From positions 2,879,728-2,943,727 of the forward strand of contig NC_030858.1 in assembly GCF_000208745.1 (NCBI RefSeq): a stretch of DNA of 64,000 nucleotides, given 5' to 3'. The notes beneath the pieces are model-generated. The model was given only the letters and a program-made list of their open reading frames with translations. It searched no databases and was not told the DNA's origin. A program made the translations under genes and the position numbers. The DNA is from Theobroma cacao (Eukaryota; Streptophyta; Magnoliopsida; Malvales; Malvaceae). Numbering within the stretch: the first letter of the stretch is position 1; every line of letters begins with the position of its first letter. This document shows positions 36,833 through 56,051 of the stretch, one piece after another.

Positions 36833-39800
36833 TCTAGTTAAAGGCTGATGAAAATGACAGTTGGTTCGGTTCACATGCCTGTCTGCCTTTTTGCTTCGAC
36901 TGCTGCGGAAAATGTGGATTATTCCATTATGCATTTCATGCATCTAAAGTCCCACGAATCAAACGTTGGGAGCTTGAGGTTGAGTTTCTCTTACCATAGA
37001 ATTTGACATTGATATTGGTATCGATATCGAGATCACAAATTGCGGAAATATTGGATATAAATAAAAAAAATCTGTGTCATGGGTAAATATGATGGAAAAT
37101 TGTAGCAAAATGTCAGAAATTTTGAATGAAACTTTAATTTATATTCCTTCATATATTTATGCATATTTTAATTTTGAATGAAACTTTAGTTTATCTCTAT
37201 CATCATTTGCAATAATGCCAAATATTGTAAATTCGATGAAAATAATAATACTTAGTTAATATTTCATCTTTGAAAAAAAAAATATGAATGGGACTTATGA
37301 ATATTCGTGGAAATTTTCATGAAATTTCCATAATACGAGAAACTAAACTGTAATTGAAAGAATGCTCTACAGTCTATACAGTTGGAAATAGGTGGATGAT
37401 GAATGATGAAGAAGAATTGAGTGTGAAATTGGTTTTTGGTTTTTTGCCAAACCCACAAAGGTATTTGGAAATACCACCATTTGACCTATAATAGAGTTCA
37501 TCCTGGACCGAAAGGGGGGAGGTATCTGTAAATAGCTTTGGAGGCAAGGCAGCAGTCTTTCTAGGTAAAGACTCGTTCAACGACTACCAACCCATTCGAA
37601 TGTGTAACATGAAAGAATTCGTCACTAATCAAAAGCTATTGCATAAAGAACAAAAAAAAGGACACACACACACATGGTTGACTACGTGCCATTCAGATTC
37701 GCCTATGCTAGTTTCTAGTTTCTACAACATTTATTGATCCCATGGAATTTAAGCAGACAGATGTGGCTATGCCTATGCCTGCTCTAGTTATCAACCCCGC
37801 TTTCTTCAAAAAACCGGGCACGCGACCGAACAAAAAGCAGCCGAAAATGTTGAATTTTGTTACCTTGGTTTGCCCCCACTTCAGCCCTGCCGTCTAAATG
37901 TTGTAACATGCAGCAGAAATTAAGTAATTAAGGCCCCCCTTGTAATTATCATCTCTGGTTAACTTTGGAGTTATTGAAATTTTAATGACACCCTTAATTA
38001 TCCTTAAATTAGCTTTCATTGCATCAATGGGTCTTCTACTAGTTCGATATTAAGCTAGCTTATAGTGTATATAATTTGTCATTATCATTATTGTCTTAAC
38101 GGTAATGCCATATATTTACCTAAATCTGCATGCTCTAGCGTATCTGGAAGGATCCAAAACATTTGTTTAATACTTTGTTATCTATTATTCCAGGACTATG
38201 TTTTAACTTGTAGGAAAAGAATCAAAGATTCTTCCCAGTTTTCTCATGCTATTTTACCCTTTTCTTTTGGTAAAACAAATCTTTGGCAAAAGCAAAAGGC
38301 CACACACAAATTAGAAAACAAAAAGCCAAAAAACCACGTGGACAAGAAGACATAAATTTTCCACAGAATTGTAACGCAACAACCACAATCCTCGTTCATT
38401 CCAATCACTGTCAGCAAGCAAGCAAGAAAGAAAGCATCTCTCAACAGATTGGATGATTGAGCGCCGCGTCATTGCCATGACTCAAGCCACCGATTTTGGG
38501 CCCCACAAGTTTTCACACCCATATTCATGCCTTTTTCTAGTTCCATACTGTATTCAAATTATCAAACATTAAAAAATTTACAAAATAAAATACCCTTATT
38601 CTTAAAATTTTTTATTAAAATTATATAAAAAATATTAATTTTTATTAATTTGATAATATATTAATATTTAAAAAATATTTTAATCTTTATTAATTTTAAA
38701 AAGCATTATTATATAATTTTTTATCAATTAAAAAAAAAAAAAAGAAAGCTTCGATCGAGCTCCCCGAGGAAGCATCAGGGCTCGATCTCCCCTTAGGAGC
38801 TCCGATGCTCCCTTGGAGAGCCCAGTTGGGACTTTAGTGTTCTCAGGGAGCATGATATGGTGTTTTTTATGAATAGTTGGCCAATGCAAGGATGTCGTCA
38901 ACTGATTTGAGGGAAAAAAAAATATTTTAAATATTTTATATTTAATATTAACACGTTTAGAAGTTTGAGATGAAATATTTATTTTGAAATTTAATAAATT
39001 TTTTTGTAATTTTGATTAAAATTTAAAAAGTGAAATATTTATTTTAAAATAAAATTTATCCTATGTTCAAAAAGTATAGTCGTATCTTGTGTTCAAAAAA
39101 GTATAATCTTCATCTTGTGTCTTTGCTGTCTCTTTCATTTCAATTTTCGTTTAACAGTTGAAAAACGGGGGGAGCTGAAATCACCCCACCAAATGAATAA
39201 AAGAAAAAAAAAAATAAAGAGCATCCCCGTAATCCAAGGTCACCGTCCTACACCTACCGCCACCATCTCCATATCTGGACAGGAGAGATCCAAAGGCCGC
39301 GTTCACACTTGCCACATGTTTTTTGTGTTTCTTATACTGGTTGATGATTCTACTATGTTCTTTCTTTGACACTTGCGCGGCAGCGTTTGCCACCCCATTT
39401 GCAAGCCCAAACCCTCTCCCGCTAGTTCATGGGATTAACATGCTGGTCAACCCCAAATTTTTATTCAAATGAAGCTGAAAATTTCAGATTTAATTCTACC
39501 TGTTAAATTGATTATTTTTTCAATCCAATACGAAACGAACAAGCTGATAAATTAAAAAGATATAATATTTATATTTATATTTATATTATTGTGTTTTTTT
39601 AATGGATTATTTTGGCTTAATATTAATTTAAAAATATTTTTTTGTTTGATTAAAAAAGGGAATTTCGATGTAGTTATGTAGGCAAATTTTATGCTCAAAA
39701 TTTGAATACGCAACTTACATACGTAACTGAATTCAATGATTAAAGAACAAAAAAAAAAAGGCGTATAAAGATAAGGCTCATTGTTGTCGATAGATTGCTG

Positions 39801-40108
39801 CCGTACCGTAACATTGTCTCAGCTATATAATGCATTTTATGCAACGAGGCACAAATCATTTGAACTCCCCACAAACATTGCCAATGTCAGTTTGAATCTC
39901 TTTCGCGTTCACACTTGCTTCTCCCTTTTCACACCTTTCTTCCTTCGCTTTTCAAACCCCCCAAGAAAAAAACCAAATTTTTAACTACTTTCTCTTTAAT
40001 TTCGGCTCATAAGTCGTACCCTTTTTTTCTTTTTGTTGCCTATATGAAACTCTCGACTCGGGCAACCCAAGGACTCATTTTAGTATCTTGTTCACTGTTT
40101 GCTTCGAA
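36833..40108. other. Intergenic region between CYP57 and the HARBI1-like gene
   Basis: The CYP57 3' UTR extends to about 37000. A block at about 37010-37340 with 'gatattggtatcgatatcg' and 'gtggaaattttcatgaaatttccat' phrases looks like a decayed dispersed repeat. From 38560 to 38740 the DNA is almost pure A/T, followed abruptly by a G+C-richer island at 38748-38860. The HARBI1-like promoter lies upstream of 40050. No gene was supported. Confidence 0.45.
38748..38860. other. Compositional island in AT-rich DNA
   Basis: About 110 nt of roughly balanced composition with repeated GAGCTCC, GCATC and GCTCCC words, sharply bounded by nearly pure A/T on the left. The words recur in both orientations, which suggests a fragment of a foldback or other transposable element. 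No family was recognised. Confidence 0.35.
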
Positions 40109-41578
40109 ATGAATAACGGTGACAATTACAAGCGGCGGCGAAAGGAGAGGTTCGCCGACGAAGATGGTTACGACGACGATAGCTGTTCAAGTGATCATGA
40201 AACCAAGAAGAAAGATTTGAATGGTATCATCACTTCGTTGCTGTTGCTGGAAGAGCAAGAGAAGCGAGACAGGGACGAGCAGGACGAAGCATCCAATGAG
40301 GAGAAATTGATTTTGGAGTCAACCCACAGGAGGAAAACCAAAACCATGCTTGAATTTTACTCGGAATTCCAGGATTACTACTCCGAAATCGAAGAAACCG
40401 ACCGCGTTAAGCGGAAGAAGTCTCGCGCCATGGCCGCTTCGGTCGCCGCGGCTTCCGTTAACCAAACGGAGAACCAAGCACCCAACAATCATATCAAACA
40501 ATCCGGGTCGGGTCAGCAGAGGCGGTTGTGGGTGAAGGACAGATCGAAGGCTTGGTGGGACGACTGTAACCGACCCGATTACCCAGAAGAGGAATTCAAG
40601 AAGGCGTTTAGGATGAGCAAGTCAACGTTCGAGCTCATTTGCGAAGAACTCAACTCCGCCATCGCCAAAGAAGACACGACGTTACGGAACGCGATCCCCG
40701 TCAAGCAAAGAGTGGCAGTTTGCATTTGGCGGCTAGCCACCGGCGAACCGTTGCGGCTCGTTTCGAAACGGTTCGGTTTAGGCATCTCGACTTGTCATAA
40801 ATTGGTCCTTGAAGTCTGTTCGGCAATACGCAGCGTTTTGATGCCGAAGTATTTACAATGGCCGGACGAGGATTCTTTGAGGAAAATAAAGGAAGAGTTC
40901 GAGGGTAGCTCGGGGATACCAAACGTGGTAGGATCAATGTACACGACGCATATTCCGATAATAGCCCCGAAAATAAGCGTGGCAGCGTATTTCAATAAGA
41001 GACATACGGAACGGAACCAGAAAACGTCGTACTCGATAACGGTACAAGGTGTGGTCGATCCTAGGGGAGTTTTTACCGATGTCTGTATCGGGTGGCCAGG
41101 TTCGATGAACGATGATCAGGTGTTGGAAAAATCAGCTTTGTACCAAAGGGCAAATGGGGGATTACTGAAAGGTGTTTGGATCGTAGGGAGTTCGGGGTAT
41201 CCATTAATGGATTGGGTTTTGGTTCCTTACACACAACAACATTTAACTTGGACACAACATGCTTTTAACGAGAAGATTGGGGAGATTCAAAGGGTGGCTA
41301 AGGAAGCCTTTGGGCGATTGAAAGGGAGATGGTGTTGCTTGCAAAAAAGGACAGAAGTGAAGTTACAGGATTTGCCTGTTGTACTAGGAGCATGTTGTGT
41401 TTTACATAACATTTGTGAAATGAGGAACGAAGGGCTTGACCCAGACTTGAAAATTGAGCTTCTTGATGACGAGACGGTCCCTGAAGTTGCTTTGAGATCG
41501 GTAAGTTCGATGAAAGTTAGGGATGCCATTGCTCATAACCTTTTACATCATGGCCTTGCTGGCACTGCTTTTCTGTAA
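40109..41578 (+). CDS. Harbinger-transposase-derived protein (HARBI1/ALP1-like), catalytically altered
   Basis: Intronless 489-residue protein. An acidic/basic N-terminus (KRRRKERF; DDDSCSSDHETKKKD) is followed by WWDDCNRPDYPEEEFKKAFR, then a helical DNA-binding-like region (AVCIWRLATGEPLRLVSKRF; GISTCHKLVLEV) and the DDE_Tnp_4 nuclease fold. The usual PIF/Harbinger acids are replaced. Where active enzymes have the Asp of the G..D.THI motif this one has Tyr278 (GSMYTTHIPI). The Asp of GDSGYP is Ser361 (VGSSGYPL). The Glu before RAFG is Lys398, with Glu399 next to it. The surrounding motifs (GWPGSMNDDQVL, FGRLKGRW) are intact. Long open frame, loss of the triad and no terminal repeats indicate a domesticated host gene. 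Some relatives (ALP1) are known to join Polycomb complexes; the role of this one is unknown. The ATG follows a cue-less upstream frame; the next Met is further inside. Confidence 0.92.
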   Translation: MNNGDNYKRRRKERFADEDGYDDDSCSSDHETKKKDLNGIITSLLLLEEQEKRDRDEQDEASNEEKLILESTHRRKTKTMLEFYSEFQDYYSEIEETDRVKRKKSRAMAASVAAASVNQTENQAPNNHIKQSGSGQQRRLWVKDRSKAWWDDCNRPDYPEEEFKKAFRMSKSTFELICEELNSAIAKEDTTLRNAIPVKQRVAVCIWRLATGEPLRLVSKRFGLGISTCHKLVLEVCSAIRSVLMPKYLQWPDEDSLRKIKEEFEGSSGIPNVVGSMYTTHIPIIAPKISVAAYFNKRHTERNQKTSYSITVQGVVDPRGVFTDVCIGWPGSMNDDQVLEKSALYQRANGGLLKGVWIVGSSGYPLMDWVLVPYTQQHLTWTQHAFNEKIGEIQRVAKEAFGRLKGRWCCLQKRTEVKLQDLPVVLGACCVLHNICEMRNEGLDPDLKIELLDDETVPEVALRSVSSMKVRDAIAHNLLHHGLAGTAFL

Positions 41579-42161
41579 TTTACATCCATGAAGTTGGAAA
41601 AAAGAAATACCCTATTTGTTCTTTATAAAGATTAGAAATTCTTTCTTTGCATGTAGTATAACATTACTGTAGGGATTAATTCTAATTTTTGTTTGAAGGG
41701 GATGTGTAAAATTATATATTTGTCCCCTCTCACAAATGGAATTGATTTGGAGTTGTAGTTTGAGTAGTGGTCTTGGATTTACAATTACAACAAGAACGAA
41801 TATCTCTGTATTCCTAGGTTCTATACTTCTTCAATTATGAAATAAACATATGAATGGAATCAAACATAAAAAATATTCTTTTGAATTTTCAATTTTAGAC
41901 AATCTTACATGGAATGTATATGTGATGTTCCTTTTTTCTTTTTCCCATTTTTGTTCTGAACTCTGGGGGTGATGTTGGTGCCATTGTTTATAGATCTATG
42001 AGGCTTTTATTTGTATAATGTTTTAAGACTCAACTGTTCATCTCTGATTGAAAAAAGCACATGAATTATTCAAAGAAAGTTACTGTTCTTATTCTGGAGT
42101 CAGGACCAGCATTTTCTCAGTTTTTTGTTTCTGCATTGTCTTCTCTCTGAAATGCTATCTG

Positions 42162-42199
<38 letters not shown>

Positions 42200-43567
42200 C
42201 TGTGTTGTATGACCTTGAAATTGGTGGCAAGAGGAAGGGTCCTGCTGACATTCAACTGTGAATTAAGAGCCTAGTGAGCACTTTGAATTTATGGATGTGA
42301 GGGACCTTTGGGCCCATCTCTGTTTTAGTATTACTTTGGGGGGATCCCTTTCATTTTAGTATTCAAGTTTCAAGGTACATGGATTCCCAATGTTGTATTC
42401 CAAATTGAAATTCCTTTTCATTTTGGCCAACTGGTGGTAAATGCAGAGAGAAACTTTTGCACTTACTAAAACATAATGAGCTTTGCTTCTATTATTTATT
42501 TCTCTGTGTTATAATTTCTTCTCTGTCAAGACCTGCTTCAAATTAAAACATGATTCAAGCTCTAACACAGGTAAAGCCATCGGTTAGGTTGCCTGGTGGT
42601 TTAGTTTCTTTCTGAACTCAATTTTATTGTGGTCTTAATGCTCCATCGTCACATTCAAGGTCCTTTCAGAAGAAAAATCATGGCAAGTGATTTACTAGAT
42701 AAACGAATTCACGGGTGATGTTTCTTATCTCCATGCTGAACAGGGACAAGGCATGAAAATGACTTACTAATTCTCAATACAGAAAGATGAAGTTGCAAAC
42801 GGTATAATTAATGATAAATATGCCCAGTTTCTGAAGAAACTTGACACCCAAATGCAACTGCATATTAAAGTATAAACTACAAGACAAATCCAAATGACTT
42901 CAATTGGACGGGAACGGCAAGTTTATCAAACAAATAAACCAATTGTTTTCTTATGACATAACTTCCAATTGTGAATAATATAATAAAGGGGCAAACTTGT
43001 AGCACTGGTGACTTCTTACCCAAGTCTCAAAACCATTGCAATGCATAAGTCTTTGGCGACTTTCACGCCATAACGTATAATACAGATGTACCAGTCAAAT
43101 TTGTATTCTTTCCGGGATGACTAGAACCCCTCAGTTTTAATGATCTGTCTTTGTTAGAACATTCTTCAATATTCAACATCAACACACAAAAACGGTACTA
43201 TGAAAAATTTTGTTCACATTTAAGCTACCAATCTCATGATGCCAAAAGGATAAGATAGGGGGAGGTTTAGCTGTCAGCACCGCGTATGTATGATTAAATT
43301 GCAGTATAACTTATCCAAAATGCATTGCATACTATTGACCACGGTCCACGGTTAAACAGATACATTGCCTTGCAATGAAAATCTAGTGTGATGGGAATTT
43401 TACATGCAAACTCATGAGAAAACAACAACTGATCTGGAGTACTCTCTTCCATTAAGTTCTGCATAAGCAGGTGTAACGATCGTTTCAATGATTGAAGTTG
43501 GGTATCAACATGTCAATACCATAAAAGGCAACTTGGATTGATGGTCAACTACAGCTTTCGATCAATA
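41579..43567. other. Intergenic region between convergent HARBI1-like and NSR genes
   Basis: Holds the two 3' UTRs and a (CT)n microsatellite at about 42163-42195. Nothing else was recognised. Confidence 0.5.
42163..42195. repeat. (CT)n microsatellite
   Basis: About sixteen CT units in the 3' flank of the HARBI1-like gene. Confidence 0.9.
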
Positions 43568-46414
43568 TTAGAACTCAACACATTGATCATCACGATCAGC
43601 TCGGTATCGGAAAGGGAAATGTGCAAACTGGATTCTCAAGGCAGGGGAGTCAGGTTTCTTGTCATCAAATTTATAACCTGCAATAAAATCAACATTCCAC
43701 AACCTATAAGAAATGACTGCTAATGCTGCAATTCTAACAAACAGACATTGTGAGAAATTGATGAGCATGTAGATCTTCATCACGTTTATGCCCATTGTCA
43801 ACTAATATATGCCACACAGATGATGAAGACAATGATGCCAGCAACAAAAATGTCAAGTAATTACACTTTGATTAACAAATTATGATATGCCTCGCATTTG
43901 CTCCGATTGTTTTGTTCTTCTGTTGCAACATTTATTCTTCTCACTTTAAGTTCTATGCAATTTTTTGTGCCTACATTACCTTGAAGAGCTTGCATGGCAG
44001 CCCTTGCGAATTTTGAGTCATGGAACTCTACAAAGCACAAAACCATGGCTCTATCTCCACTCTGCAAGTAATTAATGAGACAACTATAGAATCAGAAAAC
44101 ATTAATAAAATTAAAGTAATAGAGGAATAGGATGGGATTATGTTAACATCTTGGTATGTTAAGCCATTTGTCCCTGACATTTCTCAAAAGGCATTGCATA
44201 GAAAGCCTTAAGCACAAAACCAATCATTGGTAACATCTTCTAAGCCAACTTGGTGTTATTCTAACAGAGAGAAGCATGTTGCAGACACTTCTATTGGCTT
44301 TACTTCAAGAAGCTCTAGCAATACCAGCGAAGCTAACTCGAAAGAAAGTATCAAGTAGTAAACTTACATGTCTTGGTTCCTTGTGAATGACTTTTATCTC
44401 TTTGTAGCCAAGAAATGGACGGAAAAGATCTTTGATGCTAAGTGAAGGACTAAAATGACCATAAAACAATGAGAATTTCTTATATTCAGGCAAAATACAG
44501 TTTAGTTTTGCATAATATTGTGAAGCATATGATATTCTTGAGATGTTGATGCACATATCCATGCACACAAGTATGCATGGGAAACAAGGATACGCCCTAC
44601 TTCTCTTCTTGTACAGTCTGTTGGAAGCCCATCGACAAACAGAATGTTTGATTCTCCTGCATCAACTTGTGGACCATCACCGTTTCTCAAGGAGGCAGGC
44701 ATTTCATCAACAGCATCAGGAATACCAGGCCTCATAACTGCTGTACCATCCTGCCTTTGGCCAACTAAGTTAGGATCTTCTAGAGGAGATGAGCAACCCT
44801 TTATGCTAGCTCCAGCTGATACAGCACCAAGGCTAGGTTCAGGTTGAACGCCAGCACTTGAACTAATGCCAACAGGACCATCCCGTCTTTGATCATCTAG
44901 AGCAGATGTGTAACCCTTTATGCTAGCTCCAGCTGATCCAGCACCACGGCTGGGTTGGGATTGAAGTCCAGCACTTGGACTAATACCTACAGGAGCATCC
45001 CATCTTTGGCCAACTGAATTTGGAACCTCTAGAGCAGATGAATAACTCCTATCGGTGGCTGCAGCTGATACAGCACCAAGTCTGGGTTCAGGATGAACTC
45101 CAGAACTTGGGCTAATGCCAGGAGCATCCTGTCTGTGGCCAACTAAACCTGGAACTTCTAGTGCAGATGAGTAACCCCTAATGGCAGATCCAGCTGATAC
45201 GCCACCAAAAGTAGGTTCAGGGTGAACTCCCACACTTGAGTAAACACCTTCTGGAGCATCCCATCTTTGGGCAGTTAACTTTGGATCTCCTAAAGAAGAT
45301 GGGTAAGACCTTACAGTATCTCTGGCTGATAGACCACCAAGATTGGGTTCAGAATAAACTCCAGAATTTGAAATATCATCCACACCATATCTCCAAGGCT
45401 GCAATCTGTTTATCTGCATCATAAATACCCATAAAAAGGAAAGGACATTCTCAGTTGTACGATCCCAAAGTTATTTAAGAAAATAATGTAATAGTAGAAA
45501 TGCCTTACATCTCTCTTTTGAACATCTGAAGAAGCGTACTGCATATCAGCATGTTGAGATGCCAATGAGGGTGCTTCAGATGTAAAGTAGCCAGGAAAGC
45601 TGGGCCCCGAAACACTTCCTATCACAATGAAAGTCAACAATCAAGAAATTGATGTTAACTTGTTAAGATCAATTTGAAGACAGGAAATGGAAAGCAAAAA
45701 AACCACCACAAAGGAATCCACGATTAAAGATTCAAAACTGGGAAAGTTTTTTTTTTTATCTACCATTATTTTCCATCGTTGAGGTATGCCATGATGAATA
45801 CCTCAGTGCAGGGCACCGGACAATTAAGCAAAAAAATTCCCACCTCCGCGAAATACATAGTTGAATATACACCAAGGTTAAATTTAATGGGTAGAAGAAG
45901 CAGGGAAAAGCTATGAGAAACTATTAAAAAAGGGGAACGCAAAGCACTGGTGCAAACGGAGATTCATAGCAAATGCAGTTCATTAAAAGATATCACCTAT
46001 ATGATTTTAAAAAAAAACACCTTAAGAAGTCAGGAATCATTGGGGAGTCTTGACATCAGCCATTGCAAATATTAATTATGTTTAAGTAAAAAAAAAATTT
46101 TTTTTTTAAAAACCCAATAGCTATATTATACAGTATAAGAGAATCCTCCTTAAATATCCAAGAATGGTTTCAGCGAATCAACTCCAACGTAGTGCAGTTC
46201 AAATGACACCGTTATAACCACATCCATTACTAGACATAAGAAGCTATATTCAAAGCATAGTAAAGAGTGCAAATTTGAAGACAATAGGCCAAAAGACAAA
46301 ATTTTGGTAAGAAAATAAGAAAAAAATAGTGGAAGCCAAGAGTAAAGGAAGACAAGAGCTAGCACCTCTTTCTGCTGCAGCAGCAGAGTATCTGTAATAA
46401 TTAGGATCCCCCAT
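43568..46414 (-). CDS. Nuclear speckle RNA-binding protein (NSR-like, single RRM) with repeat-expanded N-terminus
   Basis: Exons on the minus strand: 46366-46414, 45509-45618, 44594-45413, 44368-44429, 43980-44061 and 43568-43677, giving 410 residues. The C-terminal RRM runs from SNILFVDGLPTDCTRREVGH through FRPFLGYKEIKVIHKEPRH and AMVLCFVEFHDSKFARAAMQ to GYKFDDKKPDSPALRIQFAH. RNP2 is ILFVDGLP and RNP1 is MVLCFVEF. This matches plant NSR/MtRBP1 proteins, known to regulate alternative splicing and bind long non-coding RNA in nuclear speckles. The middle of exon 3 encodes about five imperfect 42-residue repeats (see separate entry). Intron 3 (44430-44593) has a U12-type donor and branch site. 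The start (MGDPNYYRYSAAAAERG) is the first ATG of the first exon. Confidence 0.88.
44430..44593 (-). other. Probable U12-type (minor spliceosome) intron
   Basis: Reading on the minus strand, the donor is GTATCCTTG, matching the U12 consensus RTATCCTTT at 8 of 9 positions. TCCTTCAC, one base off the U12 branch consensus TCCTTAAC, places its A 14 nt before the end of the intron, within the short distance typical of U12 introns. Splicing here joins V-G-H-L-F-R in frame and restores the conserved RRM. Confidence 0.75.
44742..45365 (-). repeat. Five tandem coding repeats (about 42 aa each) in the NSR gene
   Basis: Successive units start SGVYSEPNLGG, VGVHPEPTFGG, SGVHPEPRLGA, AGLQSQPSRGA and AGVQPEPSLGA. 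Each continues with a SA-rich, (R/K)(G/S)YSSALE-like, LVGQR-DAP core. Repeats are preserved at DNA level and lie within one exon. Confidence 0.85.
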
Positions 46415-48139
46415 ATGTTTCTGCAACTCTCTCCTTGGCCTTCTTTAGCTTTAAAACAGAGGTCCAAAACCCCTTTGCTTATTGGCTTTCCTTTGTCTGG
46501 TGAATGCTGCCAAGATATGATAGGAGAAAAAGGAAAAAAAAAACAAAATAAAAATAAATTATTTTGGGCTCTGTTTGGCTTGGGCCTAAAAATTTAGGTT
46601 TCTTCTGTTTAGCTCAACTGGTCTAAAAAAGCTTTTGGGCCTTGTTTGATTTGATTAGGTCCAATTGTTTGTTCTATAGTGACTTTTTTTTTTCTCTTTT
46701 AATTTATTCTTCAAGTTCCAAATCCACCCTTCTTTTTTATTTCTTATGGAAAAAAAGGACAAAAATATTAATAGCAACATTATTCTTTGGAAATATTGAT
46801 GAACTTATATCAAATGCACCTTAGATTTAAGATGAACATTTAGATTGATAGGTACCAATCATACCAAATCAAACCTAGTTTTCAAGATATTGCTCTAAAT
46901 TTGTTAGTTGACATTCAAGTGACCAAAGCCTCAAAATGGGGATTTGCAGTGTTGTCTAAGCAATGTTCAATTACCCAAAAAGCAGTCCTTCATAATTGTT
47001 TTAATTTAAACCATGTTTTAATGTTTGATCATGCATGTTGTAATCACCCATTACTCAATATCTGAATTTGATTTGCAAAACCCATTGTGCTTCCACCCCC
47101 ACTGCAAAAAGATTAGATCTTGAATGAACAAAGGCAACCACAGACAAAGCTTTGTGCCTTGAAAACTTTCCCACACCAAATGGAACAGCTGTCTTTTGAG
47201 AGTTGCTGCTAAACTGCCTGTCCAAAATGGTGTCAAACATGGGGAGGAAGATGGGAGACTAGCATATGCCCTTTGCTTTTAAATTTTTCTTTTACTCCTT
47301 CACTGTCACCTTACAATTTAGTACAATTGCATTGTTTTTTCTGTACAAAAATACAGGAGTGACCCCACCAATGGGGATATGATCACGTGAGCAAAAACTG
47401 TCACTGTCCAGTAATAAATTTCCACGTTAACTCAGGGGTGCACAAGGCCCAGATGATGAACTGGAATTTTTTGTACTGGATCATTTGGTCTAATTATGGT
47501 ACAACTGACCCCACATGTGGTATACAATAATACTTTAAAGAGTCTATGGCAGAGTGTTGCTGGTTTCACAGCTAGATTTCACTGTGAAGAAATTCCTTAG
47601 TTTTAGGACAACCACGCCACAGCTAGTCTTTCCTTCTCACTTCCTTACTTCTCACATGTCCTAAAAGAAACCACTTCCTACCAAAACCACTCCAAAAACA
47701 AATTAATGATTTGTCTCCCTTTGATTATACTACCAATAAGAAATTCAAGAAAAACTCCAAATTTACTAAATATTGTAAATAGCGTAAAAATTTATTTGTC
47801 TGGTTTTTCCACACGGTTTAGATATATTTAGGTTAATCATAATAATTAAGGTTAGCTGTCATTGAAAATCTAAACTAGCAAGTTTAAGGTTTGTGTGATT
47901 TTTTTTTTTTTTTAAAAGAGTTTGTGTCCGTTACTTGAATAGATTCACTGTCCCAATGAATGTAAGCATTAGCAATTAAGTTTGTTTAATGTAAAGATTA
48001 TGACACTAATAGCAAAATTTTTTTTGACCAAATCAATTATAAGGTCATGTTTGGTTGGATCCCTATTATGTGTCATTAAAATTAAAAATTTGTTCCTCTT
48101 CAAATTTAGATGAAATCCACAAATATCCATTCAAATATT

Positions 48140-48161
48140 TATATATATATATATATATATT
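48140..48161. repeat. (AT)n microsatellite
   Basis: About eleven uninterrupted AT units. Confidence 0.85.
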
Positions 48162-48868
48162 TTATAATTTTTTTTTTCCTTAAGAGGACAATAATGCACA
48201 CGGAAATTTTACGTGTAAGTACTAAGAAAAGAGATTAACTCTCATTTTTTTAAGCAGCACAAGACAACCAATCACTTACCAAGCATTAAAAAAAAATAAA
48301 GCCCACATGATGTTCCAGGCGAGTGAACAATACTCTCCAATCACAACCCAACACACGGTGGGCCCTCCTTGCAGCTTTCTTGTCCAAAAATGTGTCAAAA
48401 TATCATTTATGACCGGAAAACGACGCCTCTCTCCACCACACCTCGAAGTGAAACTCACGCGTGCGTCACCGCGCCTGAGAGTTCCCCTACTCATACGCTG
48501 ACAACACTCCTTAAACTTATTGCTTCATAAATAAAAACAAATAAAGAAAAAGGCCTCACCTCCCCTGCTCCCAATCCCACCCTAAATCCGTTCCAGAGAA
48601 TACCGCCACGCTAGCAATAGCCGACGTGGAATATTTTTATTGGTGTATAAAGGAAAGGAGCGTAAGAGTGGATGTAGACGACAAAGAGGAAGACCAGTGA
48701 AAGAGCTCTGGTTTCTCTTCCATCGTCTCCCTGTTGGCTCTGTTGCAGTAAATGAGGAAGTTTGTGTTTTTCTTTCAAGTGAGAGAGAGAAAAGTTGAGA
48801 GCTTTTAGAATAGCAAATATATAAATATAAATATTTATATCTGTAGAGAGAGAGAGACACAGAGAGCT

Positions 48869-48870
<2 letters not shown>

Positions 48871-48902
<32 letters not shown>
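48871..48902 (+). repeat. (GA)n tract ending 3 nt before the NDR-kinase ATG
   Basis: About fifteen GA units in the 5' UTR, just before GGAAATGG. GA repeats in this place are common in plant leaders and can bind BPC/GAGA factors in DNA. Confidence 0.85.

Positions 48903-56051
<7,149 letters not shown>

Larger units (their letters stand above)
46415..48905. other. Shared promoter region of divergent NSR and NDR-kinase genes
   Basis: NSR transcription probably begins near 46490-46520. An (AT)n microsatellite lies at about 48140-48161. A G+C-richer patch at 48400-48490 probably belongs to the NDR-kinase promoter. The NDR leader ends in a (GA)n repeat just before the ATG. No other gene was seen. 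Confidence 0.5.

Noticed and set aside
37014..37340. Named transposon family suggested by 'tatcgatatcg' phrases
   Set aside because: Too degraded to assign; no ends or target duplication could be defined.
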